Both the position numbers and the translations under genes were made by a program. A stretch of 64,000 nt of DNA, taken from the NCBI RefSeq assembly GCF_003574395.1, contig NZ_QMJY01000013.1, forward strand, positions 62,001 through 126,000, given 5' to 3'. The notes beneath the pieces were generated by a model. It ran no database searches. It was not told the DNA's origin and was given only the letters and a program-made list of their open reading frames with translations. This DNA comes from Tabrizicola thermarum (GTDB taxonomy: Bacteria > Pseudomonadota > Alphaproteobacteria > Rhodobacterales > Rhodobacteraceae). This document shows positions 43,739 through 53,209 of this stretch, one piece after another; the first letter of the stretch is position 1, and each line of letters opens with the position of its first letter.

Positions 43739-45033
43739 CCGCCTCGCGCATTTCCGTCCGCCGCCCGGTGCTCCTTGGCCTGATCGCGGCGCTGGTTCTG
43801 GTCGCGGGCTTCGGCCTCTGGGCGACGACGACGCGGATTTCCGGCGCCATCGTCGCGCCCGGGCAGATCGAGGTCGAGCAGGACCGCCAGATCGTCCAGC
43901 ATCCCGACGGCGGCGTGGTCGAGGCGATCCTGGTCACCGAAGGCGCGCGCGTTGCGGCAGGCGATCCCTTGCTGCGGCTGGACGGATCGGCCCTGCGGTC
44001 CGAGCTGACGATCGTCGAGGGCCAGCTGTCCGACCTTGCCAGCAGGTCGGCGCGACTGGCCGCCGAACGCGACGAAGCCGCCGATGTGCGCTTTGACGCG
44101 GCGATGCTGGCGCTGGCCGATGCCTCGCCCGAGGTGGCGGCACAGCTGGACGGCCAGAAGCGGCTGTTCGAGGCGCGCAAGGCAACGCTGGCCCAACAGC
44201 GCGACCTTCTGACCCAGCGGATCGGGCAGATCACCGAACAATCGAACGGCCTTGCCGCGCAACGGGCGGCGCTGGCCACCCAGCTTGACCTGATCGAACA
44301 GGAACTGGCCGCGCAGCAAAGTCTGCGCGACAAGGGGCTGGCCCAGGCTGGAACCGTGCTGGCGCTGCAACGCGAGCGGGCGCGGTTGCAGGGCCAGCTG
44401 GGGGAACTCGCCGCGGAGCTTGCGCGGACGAGGGGGCAGATCACCGAGATCGAGATCGAGATCTCGGGCCTGGCGACCCGCCGCCGCGAGGAAGCGACGG
44501 CCGAGCTGCGCCAGATCGGGCCGACGATCCTGGAACTGGCCGAACGCCGCCGCGCGCTGGTCGAACGGATCGACCGGCTGGAGATCCGCGCGCCCGTTTC
44601 CGGGATCGTGCTGGGACTTCAGGTCACCACCCCCCACGCCGTCCTGCGCCCGGCCGATCCGGTGCTGTTCGTCATCCCGCAGGACCGTCCGCTGGTCATC
44701 ACCGCCCGTATCGCACCGATCCACATCGACGAAGTCGCGGTGGGACAGGCGGCCGAACTCGTGTTCCCCGCCTTCGCGTCGCGCGACACGCCGCACCTCA
44801 GGGGCCGGGTCACATTGGTGTCGGCCGATGCGCTGACGGATTCGCACACCGGCGCCACCTATTACACGGCCCGGATTCAACTGGACGAGGGCGAGCAGGC
44901 TCGGCTGGGCGGCCGCGCCCTCTTGCCGGGAATGCCGGTCGAAGTCTTCCTGCTGACCGGGCGACGCACCCCGCTTGCCTATCTGGTCAAGCCCTTCACC
45001 GACTATTTCGCCCGCGCCTTCCGCGAAAGCTGA
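43735..45033 (+). CDS. Type I secretion membrane-fusion protein (HlyD/PrsE family)
   Basis: A 432-residue periplasmic adaptor with one N-terminal membrane helix, then a lipoyl half (VAPGQIEVEQDRQIVQHPDGGVVEAILV), a long coiled coil (residues about 90-270) and a second lipoyl half with ITARIAPIHIDEVAVGQAAELVFPAF. It joins the ABC exporter to an outer-membrane channel. ATGA overlap with the exporter gene. Confidence 0.93.
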   Translation: MTASRISVRRPVLLGLIAALVLVAGFGLWATTTRISGAIVAPGQIEVEQDRQIVQHPDGGVVEAILVTEGARVAAGDPLLRLDGSALRSELTIVEGQLSDLASRSARLAAERDEAADVRFDAAMLALADASPEVAAQLDGQKRLFEARKATLAQQRDLLTQRIGQITEQSNGLAAQRAALATQLDLIEQELAAQQSLRDKGLAQAGTVLALQRERARLQGQLGELAAELARTRGQITEIEIEISGLATRRREEATAELRQIGPTILELAERRRALVERIDRLEIRAPVSGIVLGLQVTTPHAVLRPADPVLFVIPQDRPLVITARIAPIHIDEVAVGQAAELVFPAFASRDTPHLRGRVTLVSADALTDSHTGATYYTARIQLDEGEQARLGGRALLPGMPVEVFLLTGRRTPLAYLVKPFTDYFARAFRES

Positions 45034-45116
45034 GCCGGGAGGTATCGGGCCTATTGCGGTGCGATTGTGCGGAAAAACTGCACGAGGTCTGCTACTTGGC
45101 CCAGACTGACCCTGAA

Positions 45117-46151
45117 ATGGCCACAAATCTTGGTCTAGATGGGGATGATCTGGGCGAGTCGGATGGAACCGGGGCTGAATTGGGCGGAATTGTGGCAAAC
45201 GGAACCGCAGTGATCGAGGGGCTGCGCAGCAAACTGCGGCTGAGTTCGGCCAGCGGGGCCGAAAGCTGGGCCCGCAGCTGGATCAAGCGCGCCGTTGCCG
45301 CCTCGGTCCGCGCCTTTCTGGTGATGATCCTGATCGTGATGCCCTCGGTGATCCTGCCGGGCATCGGGACCGACACCAAGCAGATCGTGGCGCTGGTTGC
45401 ACTGTTCGGCGGCGCGCTGGTGTTCATCGAATACAACGCCGTCTATCCCAGCCTGGTGGAGTTTCGCGACGGCGCGCCCTACAACCGCATCCGCTATCTG
45501 ATGATGCTCATCATCGTGGTGTTCCTGTCCGCCATCGTGGCCGATCAGGAAAACTCGACCACCGTGACCCGGCTGTTTCACGCCCTCGGCCTCATCATCG
45601 GCTCGGCCCTCGACTTTCCCTATTCGCCGGTCCGGCTGGCCAGCTACATGCTGGACAACAATGCCACCGCGGCCCAGATCGCCCAGGTCAAGGTCGCGGC
45701 GGGTACGGCCTACCTGGTCTCGCTGTTCTCGCTGGGCCTGTTCGTCATCGTGCTGAAGCTGGCCGGCTGGCCCTCGACCAAAAGCGCGTTCAACGTCTGG
45801 GTGAACCTGCCCACGTTCGAGCCGACGGCGGGCGGCGATGTCGTCGACCGGCTGGTGCGCGATTCCCATGCCAATCTTGCGGTGGGCTTTCTGTTGCCCT
45901 TCGTCATCCCCGCGATCATCGCCGTCCTGACCCGCGGCATCCCGGCCGAGACGCTCACCTCGCCGCAGACGCTGATCTGGGCGATGGCGCTCTGGGCCTA
46001 CCTGCCCGCCGCGCTGATCATGCGGGCGGTCGCCATGGCGCGCATCGCCGACATGATCCGCATCAAGCGCGCCGCCAAACTGGCCGTCCTTGGCGCGATC
46101 GAGCCGGGTCGGCTGGGTCGCGATGACGACGAGGATGAAGACGATCATTAA
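45117..46151 (+). CDS. Polytopic membrane protein of unknown function
   Basis: A 344-residue protein (if the ATG at 45117 is used) with about seven membrane helices and an acidic tail, DDDEDEDDH. Short acidic and Ser-rich sequence precedes the first helix at residue 63. I do not recognise the family. The start is uncertain: TTG codons at 45054 and 45096 are also in frame. It overlaps the following EEP gene by 17 bases, so the two are coupled. Confidence 0.7.
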   Translation: MATNLGLDGDDLGESDGTGAELGGIVANGTAVIEGLRSKLRLSSASGAESWARSWIKRAVAASVRAFLVMILIVMPSVILPGIGTDTKQIVALVALFGGALVFIEYNAVYPSLVEFRDGAPYNRIRYLMMLIIVVFLSAIVADQENSTTVTRLFHALGLIIGSALDFPYSPVRLASYMLDNNATAAQIAQVKVAAGTAYLVSLFSLGLFVIVLKLAGWPSTKSAFNVWVNLPTFEPTAGGDVVDRLVRDSHANLAVGFLLPFVIPAIIAVLTRGIPAETLTSPQTLIWAMALWAYLPAALIMRAVAMARIADMIRIKRAAKLAVLGAIEPGRLGRDDDEDEDDH

Positions 46152-47199
46152 GGCCGGGGCAGCGCTGACCCTTGTCCTGCTGCTGGCGGGATCGGCCAGT
46201 GCCGAGACCCTGCGTATCGCAACCTGGAACGTCGGGTTGAACCGGTCGGGGCCCGGCCTTCTGGTGCAGGACCTGGCTGAGGGCAAGGACGCGCAGATCG
46301 CGGCCATCCTGCGGGTGCTGGCGCATCTGGACGCGGATGTGATCCTGCTGACCTCGGTCGACTACGACAGGGGTGGGGTCGCGCTGGGGCTTATGGCCGA
46401 CCGGCTGGCGGCAGCGGGGCAGGACTATCCCTACCGCTTTGCCCGGCGGCCCAATACCGGGATGCAGACCGGCCTTGACGTGGATGGCAATGGCCGGATC
46501 GGCGATCCGCGTGATGCGCAGGGATTCGGGCTGTTTTCCGGCCAGGGCGGCATGGCGATCCTGTCGCGCTGGCCGGTGGCCGAGGACGGGGTGCGGGATG
46601 CCTCGGACCTGCTCTGGCGCGACCTGCCGGGCAGCTTGTCCGATGACCGGCCCGCGCTGGCGGAGGTCCAGCGGCTGGCGACCACGGGGTTCTGGGACGT
46701 CCCGGTGATGACGCCCGAGGGCGCGCTGCACCTGCTGGCCTGGCATGCGACGCCGCCGGTCTTCGACGGGCCCGAGGACCGCAACGGCCGCCGCAACCAT
46801 GACGAGGCAGCGTTCTGGCGGCTGTTCCTTGACGGCGCGCTGCCGATGCCGCCGCCAGAGCCGCCCTTTGTCCTGCTGGGCGACGGCAACATGGACCCTG
46901 CCGACGGCGACGGGCTGCGGGACGGCATCGCCGCGCTGCTGACCCATCCCGCGCTGCAGGACCCTGCCCCGCGCGGAAACCATGGCCGGACCGAACCCGC
47001 CCATCGCGGCGATCCGGCGCTGGATACGGTGCTTTACCCCGATCTCGGGGGCCTTCGGCTGGATTATGTCCTGCCGTCGGCGGGGCTGAGGGTGACCGCG
47101 TCGGGGGTGCTCTGGCCGCCCGAGGACGACCCCCTTTACCGCGACCTCGTCACGGCCTCGCGGCATTTTCCGGTCTGGGTGGACATCACCCTGCCATGA
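46135..47199 (+). CDS. Exported endonuclease/exonuclease/phosphatase-family protein
   Basis: A 354-residue protein with a signal peptide (KTIIKAGAALTLVLLLAGSASA) and the EEP fold: LRIATWNVGL (the Asn ligand), LLGDGNMDPADG (DxN), LDYVLP (Asp) and ASRHFPVWVD (catalytic His). The usual metal-binding Glu in the second motif is replaced: ILLTSVDYDRGG has Ser where EEP enzymes have Glu. The enzyme may therefore be weak, or a branch with a different metal site. It may act on nucleic acid or phosphoesters outside the cell. The ATG at 46135 is preferred for the signal. Confidence 0.75.
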   Translation: MKTIIKAGAALTLVLLLAGSASAETLRIATWNVGLNRSGPGLLVQDLAEGKDAQIAAILRVLAHLDADVILLTSVDYDRGGVALGLMADRLAAAGQDYPYRFARRPNTGMQTGLDVDGNGRIGDPRDAQGFGLFSGQGGMAILSRWPVAEDGVRDASDLLWRDLPGSLSDDRPALAEVQRLATTGFWDVPVMTPEGALHLLAWHATPPVFDGPEDRNGRRNHDEAAFWRLFLDGALPMPPPEPPFVLLGDGNMDPADGDGLRDGIAALLTHPALQDPAPRGNHGRTEPAHRGDPALDTVLYPDLGGLRLDYVLPSAGLRVTASGVLWPPEDDPLYRDLVTASRHFPVWVDITLP

Positions 47200-48067
47200 G
47201 CCCCTTTGCCCGCAGGTGGCGGGCGATCACCTCGTCCAGGGCCGTGTCCTGCCAGTCGGGCAGCCAGCGGCGGAGCGGCGCCGGGTCCAGCGCGTGCGGA
47301 TGGTCGAAAAGGTAGAGCATCTCGCGCAGCTCTCGCGCCAGTTCCCAGACCGGGCTGGCCAGGGTGAAGATCCAGCGCGGAAAGCGCTTGACGCGCATGG
47401 GGCGGCCCGACAGGCGGGCGATCCGGGCGGCAAGGTCATCGATGCTGAAGGCATGGCCGGGAAAGCGGATGTCGGCATAGGGCGGCAGGGCCGTGCCCAG
47501 CGCCACCAGCGCCACCGCCGCGCGCGCCATGTCGGGCAGGTAGGCATAGGCGTGCAGCGCCGCAGGGTCGCCCATGGCCGTAACGCGGCCCTTGGCCACC
47601 GCGCCCAGGATGATCCGGTTCATCACCATCTGCGGCGCCTCGGGCAAGAGGAAATCCCCGCCGCGTAGAAGGATCACGCGCTGGCCCCGGCTTGCCGCCT
47701 GCCGATAGCGCGCCTCCATCTCGGCCCGGATGCGACCCTTGCGCGCGACCGGGCGGTGCGGCGTGTCGGGACCCCAGGGGCCGGGCTGCGTGCCATAGGG
47801 ATAGACGTTGCCGGGCACGAGGATGGTCGCGCCGCTGGCCTGCGCGGCGGCAAGGACCTGGGTCGTGATCTCGGGGATCAGCTTGTCCCAGTTGTGATAG
47901 GCGGGCGAGTTCAGGCCGTTGACGATCAGCTGGGCGCCCTGCGCCGCAGCCGCCATGTCGGTGCCCCGCGCATAGCGCCGGACCTCCCACCCCGCCGCCT
48001 GCAAGGCAAGCGCCACCTGTCCGCCAAAGCCACCCGAGGCCCCCAGAACCAATGCTGTCCGTGTCAT
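47186..48067 (-). CDS. NAD(P)-dependent epimerase/dehydratase (atypical SDR)
   Basis: A 293-residue protein with the Rossmann motif LVLGASGGFGGQVALAL at the N-terminus and VPGNVYPYGTQPGPWG, which resembles a catalytic loop of atypical short-chain dehydrogenases. The usual YxxxK is not clear, so it may be a binding or regulatory protein. Divergent from a LysR regulator that probably controls it. Start chosen at 48067 (MTRTALVLGASG). It converges on the EEP gene with 14 bases overlap. Confidence 0.8.
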   Translation of the reverse strand: MTRTALVLGASGGFGGQVALALQAAGWEVRRYARGTDMAAAAQGAQLIVNGLNSPAYHNWDKLIPEITTQVLAAAQASGATILVPGNVYPYGTQPGPWGPDTPHRPVARKGRIRAEMEARYRQAASRGQRVILLRGGDFLLPEAPQMVMNRIILGAVAKGRVTAMGDPAALHAYAYLPDMARAAVALVALGTALPPYADIRFPGHAFSIDDLAARIARLSGRPMRVKRFPRWIFTLASPVWELARELREMLYLFDHPHALDPAPLRRWLPDWQDTALDEVIARHLRAKGLMAG

Positions 48068-48139
48068 GATCGCTCTCCTTTTCGGGGGATATGCGCCCAA
48101 GGCCTGACAAATGGAATTGCATGAAATCGCCCATCAGGT

Positions 48140-48149
48140 ATTCATGAAT
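48140..48149. promoter_or_regulatory. Palindrome ATTCATGAAT just before the LysR gene
   Basis: A perfect 10-base palindrome sits 2 bases before the LysR ATG in the 84-base divergent promoter. It could be part of a regulator site, although LysR sites normally have the T-N11-A form. Confidence 0.3.
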
Positions 48150-48151
48150 GA

Positions 48152-49027
48152 ATGGAAATGCCTGACTGGTCCCTGATCCGATCCTTCCTTGCCGTGGCCG
48201 AGGCAGGGTCGCTGTCGGCTGCGGCGCGGACGACCGGGATCAGCCAGCCGACGCTGGGCCGGCATGTCCAGGCGGTCGAGGCGGCGCTGGGGGTCACGCT
48301 TTTCACCCGCGTCGCGCAGGGTCTGGCCCTGACCGAGGCGGGCCGGGCGCTTGTCCCGGCGGCGCGGGCAATGCGGGCGGCGGCGGCCGAGCTGGCGCTG
48401 ACCGCAAGGGGCCAGGCTGCGGGCATCGAGGGCACGGTGCGCATCACCGCAAGCCGCGTGGTGTCGCATGCCATCCTGCCGCCGATCCTGGCCCGGCTGC
48501 GACAGAGCGAGCCGGGGATCCAGATCGACCTTGTCCCTTCGGACACGACCGAGAACCTTCTCTTCGGCGAGGCGGACATCGCGCTGAGGATGTATCGACC
48601 GACCCAAGGCGACCTTGTGGCGCGGCAGATCGGGGCGGTCCCTCTCGGTCTATACGCCGCGAGATCCTATCTTGACCGCCGGGGGCGCCCCGCAACCCTG
48701 GACGACCTGATGCACCACGATTTCATCGGCCAGGACCGGATGGACCAGATCATCCGGGTGATGCGGGCGCTGGGGATGGAGGTCGACCGCAGCTTCTTTC
48801 CGGTGCGCTGCGACGACCCGCTGACCTATGTCGAACTGGTCCGCGCGGGCTGCGGGCTGGGGGGCATCCTGCGCGCGGTGGGCGACCCCGACCCGGCGCT
48901 GGAGCGGATCGACCTGGTGGCCGATCTGCCCTCTCTGCCGGTCTGGCTGACGGCCGCGCCGCGCCTGCGCCAGTCGCCCCGGCTGCGGCGGGTCTGGGAC
49001 GCGCTGGCCGAGGCCTTCGCCGCTTGA
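48152..49027 (+). CDS. LysR-family transcriptional regulator
   Basis: A 291-residue regulator. The winged helix is at the N-terminus: DWSLIRSFLAVAEAGSLSAAARTTGISQPTLGRHVQAVEAALGVTLF, followed by the effector-binding PBP domain. It is divergent from the epimerase and likely regulates it, the common LysR arrangement. The effector is unknown. Start at 48152; an in-frame ATG two codons later is equally possible. Confidence 0.92.
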   Translation: MEMPDWSLIRSFLAVAEAGSLSAAARTTGISQPTLGRHVQAVEAALGVTLFTRVAQGLALTEAGRALVPAARAMRAAAAELALTARGQAAGIEGTVRITASRVVSHAILPPILARLRQSEPGIQIDLVPSDTTENLLFGEADIALRMYRPTQGDLVARQIGAVPLGLYAARSYLDRRGRPATLDDLMHHDFIGQDRMDQIIRVMRALGMEVDRSFFPVRCDDPLTYVELVRAGCGLGGILRAVGDPDPALERIDLVADLPSLPVWLTAAPRLRQSPRLRRVWDALAEAFAA

Positions 49028-49082
49028 AGTTTTCCGGCCGAAGGGCTAGGCCCTCGCCCGACCCATCTCAGCGGAGCGTCCC

Positions 49083-50189
49083 ATGCCCAACCCGTCCCTT
49101 TTGATCCTTGCCGGCGACGGCATCGGCCCCGAAGTCATGGCCGAGGTGAAGAAGATCATCGGCTGGATGGGCGAAAAGCGCGGCATCCACTTCGACGTGT
49201 CCGAGGACCTGGTCGGCGGCTGCGCCTATGACGCGCATGGGGTGCCCTTGACCGACGCGACGATGGCCAAGGCGCAGGCGGTGGACGCGGTGCTGCTGGG
49301 CGCGGTGGGCGGGCCGAAATACGACAAGCTGGACTTTTCCGTCAAACCCGAGCGGGGCCTTCTGCGTCTGCGCAAGGAGATGGACCTGTTTTCGAACCTG
49401 CGCCCGGCGCAGTGCTTTGACGCGCTGGCGGATTTCTCCAGCCTGAAGCGTGAGGTGGTGGCGGGCCTCGACATCGTCATCGTGCGCGAACTGACCAGTG
49501 GCGTCTATTTCGGCGAGCCGCGAGGGATCTTCAAGGAAGGCAACGAACGCGTCGGGATCAACACCCAGCGCTATACGGAATCGGAAATCGCCCGGGTGGC
49601 GAAATCGGCCTTCGAGCTGGCGCGCAAGCGCGCGAACAAGGTCTGCTCGATGGAGAAGGCAAACGTGATGGAATCGGGTATCCTGTGGCGCGAGGTGGTG
49701 CAGGAAGTGCATGACCGCGACTACCCGGATGTGGAGCTGAGCCACATGTATGCCGACAACGGCGCGATGCAGCTGGTGCGCTGGCCCAAGCAGTTCGACG
49801 TGATCGTGACCGACAACCTCTTTGGCGACGTGCTGTCGGATTGCGCGGCGATGCTGACCGGGTCGCTGGGGATGCTGCCCTCGGCCAGCCTGGGCGCGCC
49901 GATGGCCAACGGCCGCCCGAAGGCGTTGTACGAACCCGTCCACGGCTCGGCCCCGGACATTGCAGGTCAGGGAAAGGCGAACCCGATCGCCTGCATCCTG
50001 AGCTTTGCCATGGCGCTGCGCTACAGCTTCGACATGGGCGAAGAAGCGACCCGTGTCGAGAAGGCGGTGGAAAAGGTGCTGGCCGATGGTGTGCGCACGG
50101 CCGACCTGATGGGCCCCGAGGGCGGCACTCCGGTCTCCACCGCCCAGATGGGCGACGCGATCCTTGCCGCGCTGGACGCAAGCCTGTGA
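49083..50189 (+). CDS. leuB: 3-isopropylmalate dehydrogenase
   Basis: A 368-residue NAD-dependent decarboxylating dehydrogenase of the third step of leucine synthesis. It begins [21 protein letters not shown] and has the family signature [15 protein letters not shown] and [27 protein letters not shown]. The length is normal. The leuC/leuD subunits are not in the window. A strong hairpin follows the stop. Confidence 0.97.
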   Translation: MPNPSLLILAGDGIGPEVMAEVKKIIGWMGEKRGIHFDVSEDLVGGCAYDAHGVPLTDATMAKAQAVDAVLLGAVGGPKYDKLDFSVKPERGLLRLRKEMDLFSNLRPAQCFDALADFSSLKREVVAGLDIVIVRELTSGVYFGEPRGIFKEGNERVGINTQRYTESEIARVAKSAFELARKRANKVCSMEKANVMESGILWREVVQEVHDRDYPDVELSHMYADNGAMQLVRWPKQFDVIVTDNLFGDVLSDCAAMLTGSLGMLPSASLGAPMANGRPKALYEPVHGSAPDIAGQGKANPIACILSFAMALRYSFDMGEEATRVEKAVEKVLADGVRTADLMGPEGGTPVSTAQMGDAILAALDASL

Positions 50190-50196
50190 TCCCCGC

Positions 50197-50217
50197 GCCC
50201 GGGGGCTGTCCCCGGGC
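50197..50217 (+). terminator. Hairpin after leuB
   Basis: Perfect 8-bp stem GCCCGGGG with CCCCGGGC and a 5-base loop, 7 bases after the leuB stop. No T tract follows, so it is a candidate terminator or RNA-end stabiliser. Confidence 0.5.
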
Positions 50218-50240
50218 CGCTGACCCCGCCCGGAGCCATC

Positions 50241-51098
50241 ATGTCCCCTGCCCTGAAGGGTGCGCTTTACGGGCTGCTGGGCTTTGGCCTGTTCTCGCTG
50301 GCCGATGCCACCATCAAGTTCCTGGGCGGAACCTACAGTCCGGTGCAGATCGTGGCCTTTGCCGGGGCCTTCAGCCTGCCGCTGATCGGGCTTCTGTGGC
50401 TGCGGGCGCCGGTCAGTCTGCGGCCGGTGCATCCCTGGCTCATGGCGATTCGCACGGCGGCGCTGATCGGCAACGGGCTTCTGGTGACCTATACCTTCAC
50501 GGTGATGCCGCTGGCACAGGCCTATGCGATCTTCTTCACCCTGCCCCTGGTGCTGACCCTTCTGGCCTGGCCGGTGCTGGGCGACCGGATCGACCTGATC
50601 TCGGGGCTGGCCGTCGTGGTCGGCCTTGTCGGCGTGATGGTCGCGCTGGACCCGGGCCGGATCGAGTTCGGCATCGGCCATGTCGCCGCCTTGGGCGGGG
50701 TGATCCTGGCCGCCGTCCACTATCTGATCGTGCGCAAGACCGGCGGGGACGAGGCGAATGTGCCGATGCTGCTTTATCCCGTGCTGGGGCAGACGATGTC
50801 GGCCTTCCTGCTGCTGCCGGGGCGCCATGTGCCGATGCCCGCCGCCGATCTGGCCACGGTCGCCGGGCTGGCGCTGGCGGGGTTCTGCGGCACGCTGATG
50901 ATGTTCGCCGCCTACCGCGCCGCCGCACCGATCATCGTGGCCCCGACGCAGTATTCGCAGATCGCCTGGGCCGCCCTGTTCGGCGCCCTGCTCTTCGGCG
51001 AGCCGATGACCTGGCAGACGGGGTTCGGCATGGCGATCATCGCGCTGGCCGGGATCATGGTGCTGGTGCGCAAGGACGGGTCGCGTCAGACAGCCTGA
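50241..51098 (+). CDS. EamA/DMT-family transporter, paralogue 1
   Basis: A 285-residue permease with ten membrane helices in two repeats. It resembles the next gene through most of its length: both have GxYSPxQ near residue 30, AYAIFFTLPL / CYAIFFAMPL and PTQYSQIAWAALFG / PMQYSQIIWAALYG. The substrate is unknown. A tandem duplication is likely. Confidence 0.88.
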   Translation: MSPALKGALYGLLGFGLFSLADATIKFLGGTYSPVQIVAFAGAFSLPLIGLLWLRAPVSLRPVHPWLMAIRTAALIGNGLLVTYTFTVMPLAQAYAIFFTLPLVLTLLAWPVLGDRIDLISGLAVVVGLVGVMVALDPGRIEFGIGHVAALGGVILAAVHYLIVRKTGGDEANVPMLLYPVLGQTMSAFLLLPGRHVPMPAADLATVAGLALAGFCGTLMMFAAYRAAAPIIVAPTQYSQIAWAALFGALLFGEPMTWQTGFGMAIIALAGIMVLVRKDGSRQTA

Positions 51099-51201
51099 GA
51101 CGAACCGCTCACCCGCCCTTGTGGCCGGAGCCGATCCAAGCGATAGTGTTTGCGCAATCAGTCGTGGCCAATGTGCCGCGCGCCCAGGCGGACTGACCAA
51201 C

Positions 51202-52167
51202 ATGCATTCCCACCTTCGCGGTGCGCTTCTGTCGCTGGCCGCCTTTGCCTTCTACGCCACGCATGACGTGGTGGTGAAATATCTCGGCGGCCATTACTCG
51301 CCGTTCCAGACCATGTTCTTCGCGGGGCTGATGGGCTTTCCTCTCATCACCATCCTGCTCTTGTCCGACCGGCGCGACGGCACCCTGATCCCCCGGCATC
51401 CCTGGTGGACCGTGATCCGCACGGTCAGCGCGGTGGCCACGGGCGCGATGGGGTTCTACGCCTTTTCCGTCCTGCCGATGACGACCTGCTATGCGATCTT
51501 CTTCGCCATGCCGCTGCTCATCACGCTGATGGCGATTCCGATGCTGGGGGAAAAGGTCGGCCTGCGCCGCGGCATCGCGGTCATCGTCGGGCTACTGGGG
51601 GTGATCATCGTCCTGCGCCCCGGCAGCGGCGACGGGTTTTCGCTGGGCCATCTGGCGGCGCTGGGGGCGGCGACCACGGGATCGCTGAGTTCGATCATCG
51701 TGCGCAAGATCGGCAGGGATGAACGATCGGTCGTGCTGATGCTGTATCCGATGGTGCTGACCTTCCTTGCCACCGGGGCGCTGATGCCGCTGGTCTATCA
51801 GCCGATGCCGCTGACCGACCTGTCGCTGACCGCGGTGATGGCGCTTCTGGGCACGCTGGGCGCCCTGGCCAGCATCGCGGCCTATCGCACCGCGCCTGCC
51901 GTGATCGTGGCACCCATGCAGTATTCCCAGATCATCTGGGCGGCCCTTTACGGCTGGATGTTCTTCAACGAATCCATCGATCTGTACACCGGCATCGGTT
52001 CGGCCGTCATCATCGCGTCGGGCATCTACATCGTCCTGCGCGAAAGCACACCGTCGATCAGCCAGAACCGCCCCGTGCTGGAGAACCGCTCGCGCTGGGA
52101 GATCGGCACCTTCCCCCGGGTCTCGACCTGGCTGAAGCGGTTCGAAAGGGGCGGCGATCAGGCGTGA
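51202..52167 (+). CDS. EamA/DMT-family transporter, paralogue 2
   Basis: A 321-residue permease with ten membrane helices and a C-terminal cytosolic tail (about 40 residues) that paralogue 1 lacks. The start is the ATG at 51202 (MHSHLRGALLSLAAFAFYATHD). Opening words (HYSPFQTMFFAGLMGFPL) match the paralogue. Confidence 0.88.
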   Translation: MHSHLRGALLSLAAFAFYATHDVVVKYLGGHYSPFQTMFFAGLMGFPLITILLLSDRRDGTLIPRHPWWTVIRTVSAVATGAMGFYAFSVLPMTTCYAIFFAMPLLITLMAIPMLGEKVGLRRGIAVIVGLLGVIIVLRPGSGDGFSLGHLAALGAATTGSLSSIIVRKIGRDERSVVLMLYPMVLTFLATGALMPLVYQPMPLTDLSLTAVMALLGTLGALASIAAYRTAPAVIVAPMQYSQIIWAALYGWMFFNESIDLYTGIGSAVIIASGIYIVLRESTPSISQNRPVLENRSRWEIGTFPRVSTWLKRFERGGDQA

Positions 52168-52214
52168 GCCCTCTTGCCAAAGCCGGGCTTAGGGTTTAAC
52201 CCCCGGCGCACGGT

Positions 52215-52291
52215 CGGAGCGTAGCGCAGTCTGGTAGCGCACCTGCTTCGGGAGCAGGGGGTCGGAGGTTCGAATCCTCTCGCTCCGACCA
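52215..52291 (+). tRNA. tRNA-Pro (anticodon CGG)
   Basis: A 77-base tRNA. The acceptor stem CGGAGCG pairs with CGCTCCG, the anticodon stem is CCTGC/GCAGG around the loop TTCGGGA with anticodon CGG, and the T-arm holds GGTTCGAATCC. Discriminator A and CCA are encoded. It reads CCG, a frequent proline codon in this GC-rich genome. No integrase or repeated tRNA end is seen beside it. Confidence 0.96.
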
Positions 52292-52306
52292 ATTTCCCGA
52301 CATTCC

Positions 52307-53209
52307 CTATGCAGAACGATTGGCCCAGGCCCGGGCGATGTAGGTCGCCGTCATCAGGTCCAGATGCGCGCCGCCGCCGTTCTTGGCGATGGTGATCTCG
52401 TCCTCGGACCGGCGGGCGTAAAGCGCGGGGTCGTCGTAGAAATCGGCGATCACGTCGGCTTCGGTGATCGCGCCCGAAGCAATCGGGTCCATCAGCTCGC
52501 CGATGTGGTGGATCGTGGTGGCGCGGCTGTCCACGAAGACCCGCGCGCGGGCCATGGCGGTATCGTCCACCTCGCGCATGCCGGGCTTGTAGGCGCCGAT
52601 CAGGTCCAGATGCTGGCCCGGTTGCAACCAGTCGCCCCGGATCAGCGGTTCGGTCGCCATGGTGGCGGTGCAGATGACATCGGCCCCGCGCACCGCCGTT
52701 TCCAGATCCTCGGCCACCGGCAGGCCCATCGCCTGAGCCGAAGCGCGGGACCGGCTCCAGACGGTGAAGCGCGCGTCGGGGAACAGGGCGGAATAGGCTT
52801 CGACCATGCTGCGCGCCACCGCCCCGGCGCCGACCAGGAGGAAATGGCGCGCATCCTTCCGCGCGAGGCGCGAGGCGGACAAGAGGCTGTCGCCCGCCGT
52901 CTTCCATTTGGTGACCAGATGGAAATCGACGATGGCCGAAAGATCGCCGGTCACATCGTCGAACAGCGTCACGGCGCCGAAGATCGTCGGCACGCCGCGG
53001 GCGGCATTGCCCGGGAAGATCGTCGCCACCTTGACCAGCGCACCCAGCCCGTCGATCCAGGCCGCACGGTCCAGCAGCGTATCCTGACCGCGATGGAGGA
53101 ACATGTCCCTGATCTCGGCCCGGGGCAGGCGGTGCCCGGCTTCGAAGGCGTCCAGCAGGCCCTGCCAGGACAGAAGCGCCTCGGCCTCTTTCGGAACGAT
53201 CTGGGTCAT
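52307..53209 (-). CDS. Ornithine cyclodeaminase/mu-crystallin family enzyme
   Basis: A 300-residue NAD(P)-dependent enzyme of the OCD/mu-crystallin family. It has [20 protein letters not shown] (dinucleotide motif) near residue 126 and [39 protein letters not shown]. Members include ornithine cyclodeaminase, delta-pyrroline-2-carboxylate reductase and alanine dehydrogenase, so the substrate is open. It precedes the HAD gene with a 4-base (ATGA) overlap. Confidence 0.85.
   Translation of the reverse strand: MTQIVPKEAEALLSWQGLLDAFEAGHRLPRAEIRDMFLHRGQDTLLDRAAWIDGLGALVKVATIFPGNAARGVPTIFGAVTLFDDVTGDLSAIVDFHLVTKWKTAGDSLLSASRLARKDARHFLLVGAGAVARSMVEAYSALFPDARFTVWSRSRASAQAMGLPVAEDLETAVRGADVICTATMATEPLIRGDWLQPGQHLDLIGAYKPGMREVDDTAMARARVFVDSRATTIHHIGELMDPIASGAITEADVIADFYDDPALYARRSEDEITIAKNGGGAHLDLMTATYIARAWANRSA

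Noticed and set aside
52215-52291. tRNA-Pro as an integration site for a genomic island
   Set aside because: No integrase, no repeated tRNA end and no composition change beside it were seen.
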